Part shown: in pieces, positions 23,088 through 35,760 of the stretch
How the letters are laid out: the number at the start of each line of letters is the position of its first letter
Position numbering within the stretch: position 1 is the stretch's first letter
NCBI RefSeq assembly: GCF_018446385.1
Contig: NC_056005.1
Coordinates: forward strand, 45,699,461-45,763,460
Direction of reading: 5' to 3'
Source: Zingiber officinale
Taxonomy: Eukaryota; Streptophyta; Magnoliopsida; Zingiberales; Zingiberaceae
DNA length: 64,000 bases
Position numbers and translations under genes: made by a program
Notes under the pieces: model-generated
Told to the model about the DNA's origin: nothing
What the model saw: the letters and a program-made list of their open reading frames with translations, nothing else
Databases searched by the model: none

Positions 23088-24240
23088 CACTAAAAAACCT
23101 TTTGCGATAAATTTGGTGATGATTTTTTACAAAAAATTGTTACAAAAATATTTTGCGACAAAATCTGTGACGAATATTTTTCATCACAGAAAACTCATCC
23201 TTAAATATTTACAACGAAAAATTGAAATTTGTCATAAATTTTACGATGAGAATAAAATTCGTCGCTAAATGCATTGTAAATATCATAAAATTTAGAAAGC
23301 AGATCTACAATGAATTTTTTTTCGTTGCAGATCTTCCAATAAATTTTTATATTTTTTGCTAATTTTAGCAATGAAACTAAGAATTTGTTGTAAATTTTGC
23401 AATAAATTCTTATTTTCATCACAAAGTTATTTAGAAGATCATAAAATTTATAAACTCGGATCTGCAACAAATTTTGATTTTTGTGATGAATTTTTAGATT
23501 CATCGCGAAATTCGTCATATAATCTACGTTGAATATAAAAATTTGATGCAAATTCTACAACAACTTGTCAGATTCATCGCAAAATCTGTGACAAATCTAG
23601 AAATTCATTGTAAAAATCTGTGACCATCCGATAATTTATTGTAAATTCTACGACAAATATCTAAATTCATCACAAATTCTGGAACAAATTATCAGATTTG
23701 TCGCAGATTTTTGCAATGAATCCGGAAATTCATTGCAAAAATCTACGATAAATCCAAAAATTCATTACAAAATCTAGTAGTATTTTTTAGTCATTATGAT
23801 AGTTTTGCGATGAAAATAATTGTTGCAAATTTTATCGCAAATATATGATGAATTTAAAAATGTATCGCAGATTTTGCAACGAATGTGGAAATTCATTGCA
23901 AAAATATGCAACAAATCCAAAAATTTGTTGTTGAATCTAATAGTATTTTCCAGTACATTGTAATAGCTTTGCGGTGAAAATAATTTTATTGAAAATTTTA
24001 TCACAATGTACGTCAAATTTTAAAATTCATCGCAGAATCTAATAGTATTTTGTTGGTATATTATAATAGTTTTGCGATGAAAAAAATTTCATCACAAATT
24101 TTATCACAAATCTATGACGAATTTTTAGAATTGTTGTAGATTATGCAACGAATCTAAAAATTCATCACAAAATCTAGCACTATTTTTTGATACATTACGA
24201 TAGACGAAAATGTTTTCATCGCACAATTTGTAGCAAAACA
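23088..24240. repeat. Left subterminal repeat region
   Basis: Dozens of diverged copies of a ~20-35 base motif of the type 'aaattcatcgcaaaatctgcaacgaatt' occur in both orientations and resemble the repeats at 26870-31600. Open frames on the minus strand here simply follow the repeat. Confidence 0.7.
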
Positions 24241-25189
24241 TAATAAAAACAATCTAGAATTAGATAATTTCTATATTTAACCTAGTTAATACAAAAATAT
24301 CTATCAAATTCATACACATTTTATCGAACACGTCAATCTAACAATAAAACTATACATAAAACAAATCACAATTCATACATCAAATCCAAAATCACAAAAT
24401 ATCTATAAAATCTAAACATTTCATACACCAAAATGCATACATCATATAATATTCTTACAATCCAAACATATCATAGATAAAAAATGCAAACATCATCTAG
24501 TATCCTTAACACTCCAAACATATCATACATAAAAATGCAAACATCACAAAAGATCTAATATCCATACAATCCAAATATCATAAGAAGTTCTAAACCATCC
24601 ATACATCAACAAATTTCCAAACATCACTAAATCTTCTCAATCTTCTTCAAATATCCTTATTTTCCTGCATCAAAATAAAAATACAAACAATATCAATGAT
24701 TACAGGAAAAAAATTAGTATATATGAACACAAAAAATAATTTTTACTTACCATTGATTTTTATTGTGTCCACCAATCCTGTTTCAAAAAAATTAACAGTA
24801 TTCACAAAAAAAAACATTTACAATCAAGTAACTAATGTTCAAAAATACTAATTATGAGATAAATAAAATTTATACAAGAAAATCCATCACCACCATCATC
24901 ACCATCGCTTGCTGATATGAAATGTCTTCCCAACGTGTTTCAATTTTTTTTCATGTATTTATTTTATAAACAACACACCAATTAATTGTCACATTTCAAA
25001 TTAGGATATGAAGCATAGAATACTTGAAGAGTAGAGGCTAAGAGCATATACACAAAGATATGGTAATTTAAGAATAAGAGCACTCTTCGATAAAAATAAA
25101 ATTAAAAAAATGAACACACATTCACATTTCATGATTTTAAAATTTTAATTAACTTACCTCTCCAAGAAGATTTTGATGATGAGTGCATT
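24241..25189. other. AT-rich stretch between repeats and kinase exons
   Basis: A ~60-base motif with 'tccaaacatatcatacataaaaatgcaaacatca' recurs about three times at 24410-24600. No coding signal is evident. The 3' end of the captured kinase (last exon) was not found. Confidence 0.45.
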
Positions 25190-26760
25190 AAGGTCCATTA
25201 TTCTTTTCATCGGTTATAACCTCAAGCACTAACACTCCAAAACTAAATACATCAAATTTCATTGAAAATATTCCATTTATAGTATATTCCAAAGACATGT
25301 ATCTACTGCATCAAAAGATAATGACTTATAAAATTAATTTAAAATTTTCCTTCTCGAGGCACTTAAAGAGTAATTTAAAAAACTTACTATGTTTCTACAA
25401 TTCTCTTGGTATTTCTTATTGTTTCATCTCCACTAAATAATTTTGCCATGCCAAAGTCAAATATTTTCGGATTAATATCCTTATCAAGAAGTATGTTGCT
25501 AGTTTTTAAATCCCTATGTATGATTCGGTATCAAGAATCATGGTGAAGATAAAAGACACCTTGAGCAATGCCAAGTATGATATTGTATCACATTCTCCAA
25601 TCCAACAATCAGCATATGTCCTTATTTTGGACGATCGATAATGAGACAAGGGATAGTCAAACATCTTGCATATCGACTTAACTGGAGTCTTCTGAATCAC
25701 AAGAGATTTAACTAACCAAATAAAAATGTGTCCAAGCTTCCATTGAGCATATACTCATAGATCAACATTCTTTCTCCCCCTGAATGCAACAGCCAAGAAG
25801 GTGAACGAGGTTCCGATGTTACAGCTGGGCGATCACCATCACCTTATTCTAGAACTCATCTGAGCCCTGTGTCAACATCTTCGATACCTCTTCACAGCTA
25901 TTTCCTGACCCTCCAACTTTTCCTGCACACACACATATATATTAGGAAACTCACTCACAAAGCTCATATAGTAGCAATCACACTCCCAAATACCTTATAA
26001 GCATGACCAAATCCACCCTCTCCGAGCTTGTTGTCGAAGCAAAAGTCTCCGTTGGCCTTAGCAATCCTACCCAAATCAAAAAGAGGCATGTCTAAGTTTT
26101 CCTCTTCCATTGCTTCTTCTTCGTCAGCATTATTTTCTGTGGAGAATAAGCCACAAAAAGTAAGAGATGTGGGTGTCGAGGAAATATTCAAGGTTTTTCT
26201 CACTCGCTCATCTTGTTGTTTCTCGTCTACCTTCTTCTCCAAAGGAAGATCACAATGGCAGCCAAGAGAAACATTGCTAACAGTAGTGCCACTATGATCA
26301 CTGCTACATGCCTCTTGTTGCTATAGCCACTAGACATCGATTCACCTAAACAAAAGACATTCACATTGAACAATTTACGAAACTATTAACTTGAAAAAAA
26401 GTCATATGTACGCACGTACCTAAATCCGCTCATGCCAATCGAACGTAGAGATCTTGGCTGAAGCCATTGTTGTAGTGTTTGATGTTGGTGAGGTTGTTGG
26501 TCCAAAAGATGCAGCCGCTACCACTGATGTTGGCCCTGGTGAAGGTTGTGCAAGAGCAATTCCTCAGGCATGTGGCCCTGCATGCAGTTGTCCAGTCTCC
26601 GCATGCTCCAGTCCACCATCGACCATGACGTGTCCGGTAGCTTCACATTGTTGAAGGTCAAGAAGTCATCGGTTGTGTTGCACCAGCCGCCACTAGCCGA
26701 GTGTCGACAGACTCGTCGGAGTTGGAAGAGAGGGGTGATGACCTTACCTGGATGGAAATC
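25190..26760 (-). pseudogene. S-domain receptor-like kinase pseudogene, 5 exon remnants
   Basis: Such kinases sit in the plasma membrane and signal through a cytosolic Ser/Thr kinase domain. On the minus strand: a PAN/apple exon (26420 to ~26720, 'NNVKLPDTSWS', 'CLRNCSCTTFT', 'DLYVRLA'); an exon with a membrane helix and the glycine loop 'GEGGFG' (25994-26345); kinase subdomains II-V (25717-25922, 'AVKR', 'HRNLVHLLGCC'); the catalytic exon (25388 to ~25600, '[14 protein letters not shown]', 'DFGMAKLF'); and subdomains VIII-IX (25190-25305, '[10 protein letters not shown]'). Introns keep GT/AG ends; 25306-25387 splits a Tyr codon exactly as in the family. Several stops and at least one frameshift, plus missing lectin and C-terminal parts, make it non-functional. 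Retained introns imply DNA-level capture. Confidence 0.85.
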
Positions 26761-26869
26761 GCCGCAATAAAATCTCCTCCTAGCATCGTTGCCGCCATGT
26801 AAAATTAGGGCAAAGGGTAAAAGGGATCGGGTGGGTTAAATACTTAGGCTTCATTTACGATAAAAATAA

Positions 26870-29800
26870 ATTTGATGCTATATTCATTGTAGATCTGCGA
26901 TCAATTTTAAAATTCTTGGTAGATTCTACAACAAATTTCAAATTCATAGTAGATTTGAGATTTTTTTATATATAAATTTAAATTATCTAGAGATCGGTTG
27001 AGATACATAGAGAGCTCAAAATGATATGAAATTAATTTTTATGGGTTCCTATAAATCCCCTAATTTTATAAATCTTCTCAACCAATAATTTTACCCAATC
27101 GATATTTTTTTTACCATGAATGTGTCTGAAAAATGTTATTCACCTTCATAAAATCAATGATTTCAATATATTAGGTACAATTAATATTTGAGGATATCTA
27201 TATGATTAGGTGATTTATAGAAACCAATAAAAACTGGTTTCATTTCCTTCTGAGCACTTAAGGAACCTCAACCGACATTGGAAATTTTATTTTTTAAAAA
27301 AAATACAATCTGTAATGAATTTTGAAATTCATCATAAAATCTACAATGAATTTTAAAATTTGCTACAGATCTACAATAAATTTTGAAATTCGTTGCAGAT
27401 TGTGCGATGAATTTCAAAATTCATTGCAAATTCTGCGACGAATTTCAAAATTCATTACAGATTTTGTGACGAATTTCAAAATTCATTACAGATTTTGTGA
27501 TGAATTCAAAATACATTACAGATTCTATGATGAATTTCAAAATTCATTATAGATTCTATGATGAATTTTAAAATTCATTGTAGATTATAAATTTCTTTTA
27601 AAAACAATAAAATTTTCAATGCTAGTTGAGGTGCCTAGAGAACTTGAAATGACATGAAACCAGTTCCTATGAGTTCCTATAAATCTTCTCAACAACTAAT
27701 TTTACATAATCAATGATTTTTTTTTACCATGAATGTATCTAAAAAATGTTAATCACCTTCATTAAATCAATAATCTCAATATATTAGGGTAAAATTAATA
27801 TTTGAGGGCATCTATATGATTAAGAGTTTATAGGAACCTATAGGAATTGGTTTTATCTCTTCCGACTCTTTGGGTACCTCGACCATCTTCAGATATTTCA
27901 AAATAAGTGTGACCTATTAAATTACAACTTCTTATAGAAATTTCACTAAGTCTTACATGCACATAATTGATTTAGCAATTTAAGAAAAAGTACAGTTTGT
28001 GAAATTATTTTTAAGGATATTTTTATGATCATCAGGTTTATAGGAACTCATATGAACATATTTTATGTCATTTCGACCCCTCTAGGTATGTCAACTAGCT
28101 TTAGAATGTTTATTTTCTTAAAAAAATAAAAATAACAATTTATCATGAATTTTGAAATTCATTGCAAAATCTGTGACAAATATTAAAATTTGTTGCAGAT
28201 CTTCAACGAATTTGGAAATTTATCGTAGGATCTGTGACAAATTTCAAAATTTGTCGTAGATTTGAGATTTTTTTTATATATAAATTTAAACTTTTTATGG
28301 CTAGTTGAGGTACTTAGCAAGCTCGGAATGATATGAGACTAGTTCTTATGAGTTTCTATAAATCCCCTAATTTTATAAATGTCATCAGCTACTAATTTTA
28401 CTCGGTGTTTTTTTTACCACTAAGGTATCTGAAAAATATTAATCGTCTTCATAAAATCAATGATCTTAATAAATTAGGTAAAACTGATATTTGAGGGTAC
28501 CTATATGATTAGGGGATTTATAGAAATCCATAAGAACTGATTTTATTTCATTCAGAGCTCTTTAGGTACCTCAACCGATATTGGAAAGTTAACTTTTTTA
28601 AAATAAAAATTAACAATTTGCAATGAATTTTGAAATTCGTCGCAGATTTGATATTTTTCTATATATAAATTTAAAATTTTCAAGGTCAATTAAGGTACCT
28701 AGAGAGCTTAGAATGAGATAAAACCAGTTCTTATGGGTTTCCATAAATTCCCTAATTTTATAAATCATTTAAACCACTAATATCACCCAATTAGTGATTT
28801 TTTTACTGTGAATGTGGCCAAAAAATAGTAATCACTTTTATAAAATTAATGATCTTAATATATTATGTGAAATTAATATTTGAGAGCATCTATGTGATTA
28901 GGGGATTTATTAGAACCCATAGGAAATAGTTTTATTTCATTCTGAACTCTCTAGATACCTCAACCATCTTCAGATATTTCAAAATAAGTGTGACATGTTA
29001 AATTACAACTTCTTATAGAAATTTAACTAAGTCTTACGTGCACGTAACTAATTTAGTAATTTAAGAAAAAATAAAGTTGGTCAAATTATTTTTTATGGGC
29101 ATTTTTATGATCAAGGGTTTTATAGGAACACATATAAACTTATTTCATGTCATTTCGAGCCCTCTAGGTACGTCAACCGAATTCAAAATATTTATTTTTT
29201 AAAAAATAAAAATAACAATCTGTGATAAATTTTGAAATGTGTCATAAAATTTGTGATGAATTTTAAAATCATTGCAAATCTACGACAAATTTAGAAATTT
29301 GTCGCAGAATCTATAATAAATTTCAAAATTTGTCGTAGATTTGAGAATTTTTATATATATTAATTTAAAATTTTTTAGGTTGATTAATGTACCTAAAGAG
29401 CTCAGAATAACATGAAATAAGTTTTTATGGTTTCTATAAATCTCTTGATTTTATAAATCCCCTCAATTACTAATTTACCCAACTAGTGATTTTTTTTACC
29501 ATGAAGGTGTCCGAAAAATGTTAATCTCTTTCATAAAATCAATAATCTCAATATATTGGGTAAAATTAATAATTGATGGTATCTTTTTGATCACGGAATT
29601 TATAGGAACTCATAGGTACTAGTCTCATCTCTTTCTGAGCTCTCTATACCTTGACTAGCAATAGAAAGTTTATTTTATTAAAATAAAAATTTACAATCTG
29701 CAATGACTTTTAAAATTTGCCGCATATTTGATATTTTTATATATAAATTTAAACTTTTTGAGGCCGGTTGAGGTACCTAAATAGCTCGGAATAACATGAA

Positions 29801-31320
29801 ATTAGTTCCTATGTGTTCCTATAAATCACCTGATTTTATAAATCTACTCAGTATCTAATTTTACTATACTAATAATTTTTTTTATAGTGAATATCTCTAG
29901 AAAATGTTAATAGCCTTCATAAAATTAATAATTTCAATATATTGGGTAAAATTAATATTTAAAGACATCTATATGTTTAAAAGATTTATAAGAACCCATA
30001 GGAACTGGTTTTATCTCATTTTAAGCTCTCTAGGTACCTCGACCGTCTTCAGATATTTCAAAATACGTGTGACTTGTTAAATTACAACTTCTTATAGAAA
30101 TATAACTAAGCCTTACATGCACGTAACTGATTTAGCAATTTAAGAAAAAATACAGTTGGTTAAATTATTTTTTAAGGGAATTTTTATGATAAGGAGATTT
30201 ATAGGAACACATACGAATTTGTTTCATGTCATTCCGAGCCCTCTAGGTACGTCCACCGGCTTCAGAATGTTTATTTTTTATAAAAAAAAATAACAATCTA
30301 TGATGAATGTTAAAATTTGTATAGAATATGTGACAAATTTAAAAATTTATCGCATATCTGTAATGAATTTAGAAATTCATCGCAGAATCTGTGACAAATT
30401 TAAAAATTCATCGCACATTTGAGATTATATATGTATATAAATTTGAACTTTTCGAGGCCAGAATAATGTGAAACCAATTTCTGTGGATTTACATAAATCC
30501 CTTGATTTTATAAATCTCCTCAACTACTAATTTTACCTAATTGGTAAATTTTTTACTATGAATGTGTTTAAAAAATATTAATTATCTTCGTAAAATCAAT
30601 GGTCTCATTATATTAGATAAATTAATATTTGAGAGCATTTATATAATCAGGGGATCTATAAGAACCCATAGGAACTAATTTCTTCTAATTCTGAGATTTT
30701 TAGGTACCTCAACTAAAATTGGAAAGTTTATTTTTTAAAATAAAATTACAATATGCAACAAATTTTGAAATTCGTTGCAGATTTGATTTTTTTATATATA
30801 AATTTGAACTTTTTAATGCCGATTGAGCTATCTAGAGAGCCCAGAAGGAGATGATCCTTTATTTTTATAAATCTCCTCAACCTCTAATTTTACCCAACTA
30901 GTGATTTTTTTTACCGTAAATGTGGTCGAAAATATTAACTGTCTTCATAAAATCAATTATCTCAATATATTACATAAAATTAATATTTGAGAGCATCTAT
31001 ATTATCGAGGAATTTATATGAACATATAGAAACTAGTTTTATCTCATTTCGAGCTCTCTAAGTACCTCAATTGTCTTTAGATATTTCAAAATAAGTATGA
31101 GATATTAAATTACAACTTCTTATACAAATTTAACTAAGTCTTACGTGCACATAACTGATTTAGCAATTTAAGAAAAAATGTAATTGGTCAAATTATTTTT
31201 TAAGGTCATGTTTATAACCAAGGAATTTATAGGAACACATATGAACTTATTTCATGTCATTCTGAGCTCTCTAGGTACGTCAATCGGATTTGAAATGTTA
31301 TTTTTTTTAAAAAAAAAAAT
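26870..31320. repeat. ~1.08-kb tandem array, about 4 units
   Basis: A block starting 'ttcaaaataagtgtgac' recurs at 27896, 28975, 30055 and 31082 (spacing 1079, 1080, 1027). Each unit also holds two related ~300-base modules marked by 'taccatgaatgtgtctgaaaaatg'-like words (27117, 27731, 28419, 28808, 29501, 29887, 30560, 30914) and 'gacgaatttcaaaattcgtcgcag'-like subterminal motifs. The first unit is longer because of extra short repeats at 27300-27590. Units are diverged. Confidence 0.75.
27310..27595. repeat. Short tandem repeat, ~32-bp, about 8 units
   Basis: Repeats of 'gatgaatttcaaaattcattacagattctg' type follow each other. The resulting open frame (27322-27552) encodes only a repeated FEFQNSL-like peptide and is not taken as a gene. 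Confidence 0.7.
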
Positions 31321-31621
31321 AATTTTTGCGATGAATCCTAAATTCGTCGCAAAATTTACGTTGAATTTATTATTCGTCGCAGAATCTGCGATGAATCCAT
31401 TGTTTGTCACAAATTCAATGATGAACATTGAAGTATATTGCTTATTTCCAATAAATTTTGTGACGAATAATATTTTGCTAATTTATGATGAAAATATTTT
31501 TGTCACAAAATTTATTGCTAAACTATGACAATTTTGCTTTTAGTTGCAAAAGTTATCGCAAATTTACAATGAATATTTTTTGTTACAAATATTCATCGCT
31601 AAATTATATTTTTTTTTAGTG
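31321..31621. repeat. Right subterminal repeats and terminus
   Basis: 'gcgatgaatcctaaattcgtcgcaaaattt'-type motifs in both orientations lead to the terminal TTTTAGTG at 31614-31621. Confidence 0.65.
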
Positions 31622-32098
31622 CCTATTGATCAAATCAAGGCTCATTTGATCAATTATGGGTCATTATATAATCTGGCCTAATTTTGATTAAATCTGGCTC
31701 ATTAGAACAAATCTGGCCCATTTGATCATATCTGGAAAGATCCAACCCAATAAATCAAATTGGCCCAATTCTATAATTTTGACCATTTTTTATTAGCCCA
31801 GACCCATTTAATTAAATCATCCCAATTACAATCAAGCTGGTCTGGTTAGATCAAACTAATCTGATTAAACTAACTAATGATTTGAAATAAATTGGGATAT
31901 AAAAGGACCAACTTGGTCTAGTTAAACTAACTAAAAGTTTGAATGCGATCTAGGTCTAATTGGACTAACCTGATTTAGTTTAAATGAACCAACATGGTCT
32001 GATTCAAATGAACTAAACCTCATTTCCTTTTCTTTTTTTTTTGTTTTACGCACATGAGAAATAGTTCTCACATTAATTTTTCATTTTGTTTAATTTAA
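31622..32098. other. Unassigned AT-rich sequence
   Basis: Loose repeats of 'ctggcccatttgatca' and 'tctgattaaactaacta' words; no gene or element end recognised apart from the flanking ones. Confidence 0.4.
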
Positions 32099-32103
32099 TT
32101 AAA
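32099..32103. other. Target site duplication (left) of the Athila element
   Basis: 'ttaaa' precedes the LTR and is repeated at 53931-53935. Confidence 0.85.
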
Positions 32104-33778
32104 TGTTACACAATCGCAAGTGCACGATTTCGTCGTCAGTAATAAAAAGATATCAATGCCATAGGGATTGGTTATAAGCACAAGAGATGTCTCATGTAGA
32201 ATTAGCTAAACAATCAACAAGGTAAGGAATGAACTAAGTAGCAACTAGAATTAGAACTAGGAAAGTAAATGAAGTATATGGTTTGGTGAGTGTTCTAGGA
32301 ATTTGATTTCATTGCGATATTCATTGATGTAGCATGGTTATCCAATTCATATCCTCAATTGATATGCAATTATAGGAAGTTGCCAGTTTTCTCCTACAGA
32401 AGACAACCGATAAGGGACTTTGATCTACACCTCTAGCGATTAAATGGTTATGATCCCTATGAAGTTCATTAGTGGGGCAGCCTTTCACCAACGCCCCTTG
32501 GTCATACAACATAGAAACACAACACCACTCAATTCACATAAAAGTGCAGGAACTAACTGCATTCAACTATCCCACCTCCTTGTAGAGACTAGCTTCACCT
32601 TTCAAGGTGATCCCCTAAATGTCCGTTAGGGGAGAAGCCTGTCACAAACGCACCTCCGTCATACGATCTAGGGTATCCCTTTACGGGATCCAAAAGCCTC
32701 ACAAACATTCAATCAAACATGGTAATGAGATCCAAACACAAGCATCCACACAAGATCAAATAGATACAAAATACATCAACATCATCTAAATAGGAAATTG
32801 GCATATCCATGAGATTCATACATCAAATTACACCTCAATTACTCTCTTAATCCTAGAACAATGAATATACTCCATATAACAAAGATAGAGATCCGAAAAC
32901 AAAGAGATTACAAACATTCCAATCCCCAACGAGGAGAGAATAGAAATGCTTATCTAGAGACGATAAGTGGTATTCGGAACCAATCCTTAGCTTCTGGAGT
33001 CAATGCGGAGGTGGAGATGGCTTAGGATCGCTGGAACAAAGCTGGGGAGGATGAAGAACAACCCCAAGTTGAATCTCCCCAAAAGGGAGAGCCTCCTCTC
33101 TTTGAAAGGGGAAGAAACCCCCTTATATAGAGTAAGGCACAGGCACCACACGACCCATGCCACGGTCGTGTGGCTCTCACACGGCCTCACAAGTCTTTCT
33201 CTCGACCAAGGTGGCACGTCCATGTAGATCTACATGGTCGTGTGTTGCTACAACTCTGGATGGCTTACACGGCCGTATGGCTCACAAGGCTAGGTCATTC
33301 TTGGCTTTTGAAAATCTTGCACTGTCGTGTGGCTCACACGGCCTAAGCTTGCTTTCACTCTGGAGTCATTTCATGGTCATGTAGATCTACACGACCGTGT
33401 GCTGGAAAAACTGCTGGGATGGCACGACCATGTAGATCCACACGGCCATGTCATCTTCCTCCTTTAGTAAAGCTACATGGCCTGTCTGAACCACATGGCC
33501 TAGGTCATTTTCCTCCTTGCTTCTTTGGCATGGCCATGTGGCTCACATGGCCAGTGCTGTCCTCCATCCTTTATTGACAAGATTGACCATGAGCATAATT
33601 TCCTCTCCACATTCGACTCCTGTAAGCAGAAAATATACAAGAGCAGATCTCCAAACAAAGAAAAGTAATATACTGAAAATAAGACTAAGAGTATGAAAAT
33701 GCATAGACAAAGAATGCATAAAATATATGAATGTGCATCAAAAAATATTCAATAAGTGTATATAATTTATGCACATCA
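32104..33778 (-). repeat. 3' LTR of the Athila element
   Basis: 1675 bp, collinear with 52252-53930 but with many substitutions, so older than Tekay B or the SIRE insertion. It starts TGTTACACAATCGC on the plus strand and ends GCACATCA. Confidence 0.85.
33115..33570. repeat. Palindrome array in the Athila LTR
   Basis: At least ten words related to CACACGGCC / GGTCGTGTGG occur in alternating orientation, often 10-20 bases apart so that they can pair. A perfect 18-base palindrome lies at 33220-33237 (ccatgtagatctacatgg). The other LTR has the same array at 53295-53710. Confidence 0.75.
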
Positions 33779-33795
33779 CACCCCCAGACTTAGAC
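33779..33795 (-). other. Polypurine tract of the Athila element
   Basis: Minus-strand 'aagtctgggggtg' abuts the 3' LTR start TGATGTGCAT, as expected for Athila-like elements. Confidence 0.7.
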
Positions 33796-34307
33796 ATTTT
33801 CTTGACCTCAAGCAAAATATCGCAATCTAAACTCATGTGCTCTATAATGCATCATAATCCCTAGTGCACTTTCCTAACTTTATCTACAAGTTTCATTGAT
33901 AAGCATGATCATGGAAATAACTCAAGTATGGCCTAAGCATAAGTTTCTTGTGCACAGTGCAATAGGTGACCCAAACTCTTCAAGTTTCAATCTTTGCCCT
34001 AGTCAAGTCGTTATCCAATCGAGTTATTAATGTTCCTGGTGATAGACACTTACCTGCCACACACTTGGTTCATATTCCTCAATCAACCCAAGATCTCAAA
34101 GGCATGCTCAATATCAAGAGAAACATAGAAGTCATTTCCCCAGTAACCTAACTCAGTTTCAAAGGGGTAACTTGCTTGTTTCCATTCACAACAACTATTT
34201 TTTATATCCCTTATTCATTTTTTTTCATCATCATTTTTTTTCGTTTTCTACGTAATTGAAAGATGCAATACTTGAACACAAATGCATTTAAGTGCAAATG
34301 TTGGGAT
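33796..34307 (-). other. Athila 3' untranslated part
   Basis: Non-coding stretch between the polypurine tract and the SIRE insertion; no frame supported. Confidence 0.5.
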
Positions 34308-34312
34308 ATTTT
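34308..34312. other. Target site duplication (left) of the gag-only SIRE element
   Basis: 'atttt', repeated at 41133-41137. Confidence 0.75.
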
Positions 34313-34964
34313 TGTTAGGATCCTTTGTACGGCTAGAGAGGGGGGGTGTGAATAGTCGCCCCAATTTTTCGCGTTTCTTTCTACAAACTAGGGTTAGCGC
34401 AGCGGAAACTAAATGCAGAAAGAAAACAGGAGAAGAAATCAAACCTCAACGCAAGGATGTAACGAGGTTCGGAGATGATACTCCTATCCTCGGCGTGTCC
34501 GTAAGGTGGACGAGCCCTATCAATCCGTCGGTGGATGAGTCCCCGGAAAACCGGCTAAATCAAACTCCTTGTGGGTGGAGAAACCTCGCCACAATCACTT
34601 GCAACAGCAAGCTAAGAGTACAAGAGAATAGCAAGAACAAAATACAACAGGAATGTAAACACAGTAGCTTGCCTTCTCGTCGACTGGGGTCCCAGATGAA
34701 GTAGCAACTTCACGGACAGATGCAACAAGCAACTCAGCAGCAGCTGATCCAGTCGTGGAATGAAGCTCACGCGAAGCTTCGGAAGCGAGCTCAACAAAGC
34801 TCAGAACCTCAGAGCACAGAAGCAGAAGCTTCAATCCAAGGAAGAAGAAGAAGGAAGGAGTGATCGTCAGCAACGAAGCCCCTGACCCCTTTATACCTGC
34901 ACCTGCGAAGAAGATAAAGAAGACACAGAATCTAGTCGTTGTGTCGCAACGGCTAGTGCGTGGA

Positions 34965-35285
34965 CCGATCAGGCTGAAGCCTAATCGGTCCAGATCCTCT
35001 CTGATCGGTCTGCAGACCGATCAGGACCTGTTCTGATCGGTCCCCAGACCGATCAGCACTCTTCACAGAGAACTTGCCCAGTTCTCTGTTCGTCTCCTGA
35101 TCGGTCTGTGGACCGATCAGGGTGCATGTGGATCGGTCCACAGACCGATCCTTTCTCTTTGCCTTGTTCGGCTTTTCGACGGCGACCGATCGATAACATA
35201 CTGATAGATACTATTGTTACCGATCGGTCACGGCATCGTCGATAACCTGTATCACCGATCGATCCACTGATCGATCCAGAGCTTG
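34965..35285. repeat. GATCGGTC palindrome array, left LTR
   Basis: At least six GATCGGTC...GACCGATC inverted pairs occur; one (35001-35024) is a perfect 24-base palindrome with centre TGCA. The matching stretch of the other LTR is 40103-40415 but differs strongly in detail. Confidence 0.8.
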
Positions 35286-35439
35286 GTTTTTGCCCAAACC
35301 AAGTCCCAAACCTTCCAAACCAACATCCGGTCAACCTTGACCTGTTGGTATATCATACTTAGCATCCGGTCACTCCATTGACCTGCTAAGACTTCCCACC
35401 AAGTGTCCGGTCAATCCCTTTGACCCACTTGGACTTTTC

Positions 35440-35760
35440 TCTTCGTGTCAAGTATCCGGTCACTCCCTTGACCTACTTGACCTTCTCAACACCAGATGTC
35501 CGATCACCCTTGATCCATCTGGATTTTCCCTTGCCCGGCTTCACTCACCAGAACTTTCACCTAGCTTCACTCACTAGGATTTTCACCTGGATTTCCCGAC
35601 TGCCTGGCTTCACTCACCAGGACTTTTCCCCGTGCCAAACTCCTTGTTTGGACTTTCCCAGTGCCAAGTCTCCATACTTAGACTTTTCCAGTGCCAAGCT
35701 CTCTGCTTGGACTTTTCCGTGTCAAGTCTCCATACTTGGACTTTTCCCGAATCAGGTCAA
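35440..35760. repeat. CTTGGACTTTTCC-type degenerate tandem repeats
   Basis: Words such as 'acttggacttttcc', 'caagtctccatacttgg' and 'cttcactcaccaggac' recur about ten times at 25-40 base spacing. The same block lies at 40575-40890 in the other LTR. The open frames across it are repeat-driven. Confidence 0.7.

Larger units (their letters stand above)
23088..31621. mobile_element. Probable CACTA-type DNA transposon, non-autonomous
   Basis: The left end reads CACTAAAAAACC and the right end TTTTTTTTTAGTG, whose complement starts CACTAAAAAAAAA. Both ends are followed inward by many short direct and inverted repeats around 'GCGACGAATTT/AAATTCGTCGC', the usual pattern of plant CACTA subterminal regions. 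No transposase is seen. The expected 3-bp duplication is not clear (left 'ttt', right 'cct'), which lowers confidence. The interior carries receptor-kinase exons and a large tandem array. Confidence 0.6.

Noticed and set aside
25190..26760. A working receptor kinase gene
   Set aside because: Stops in several exons, at least one frameshift, and missing lectin and C-terminal parts.
31184..31528. A 114-residue frame at the right end of the CACTA-like element
   Set aside because: Its sequence follows the subterminal repeat (repeated Phe-Val-Ala/Thr-Asn words).
27300..31600. CRISPR-like array
   Set aside because: Repeats are diverged, directly abutting or irregular, without unique equal-length spacers, and the context is a plant transposon.
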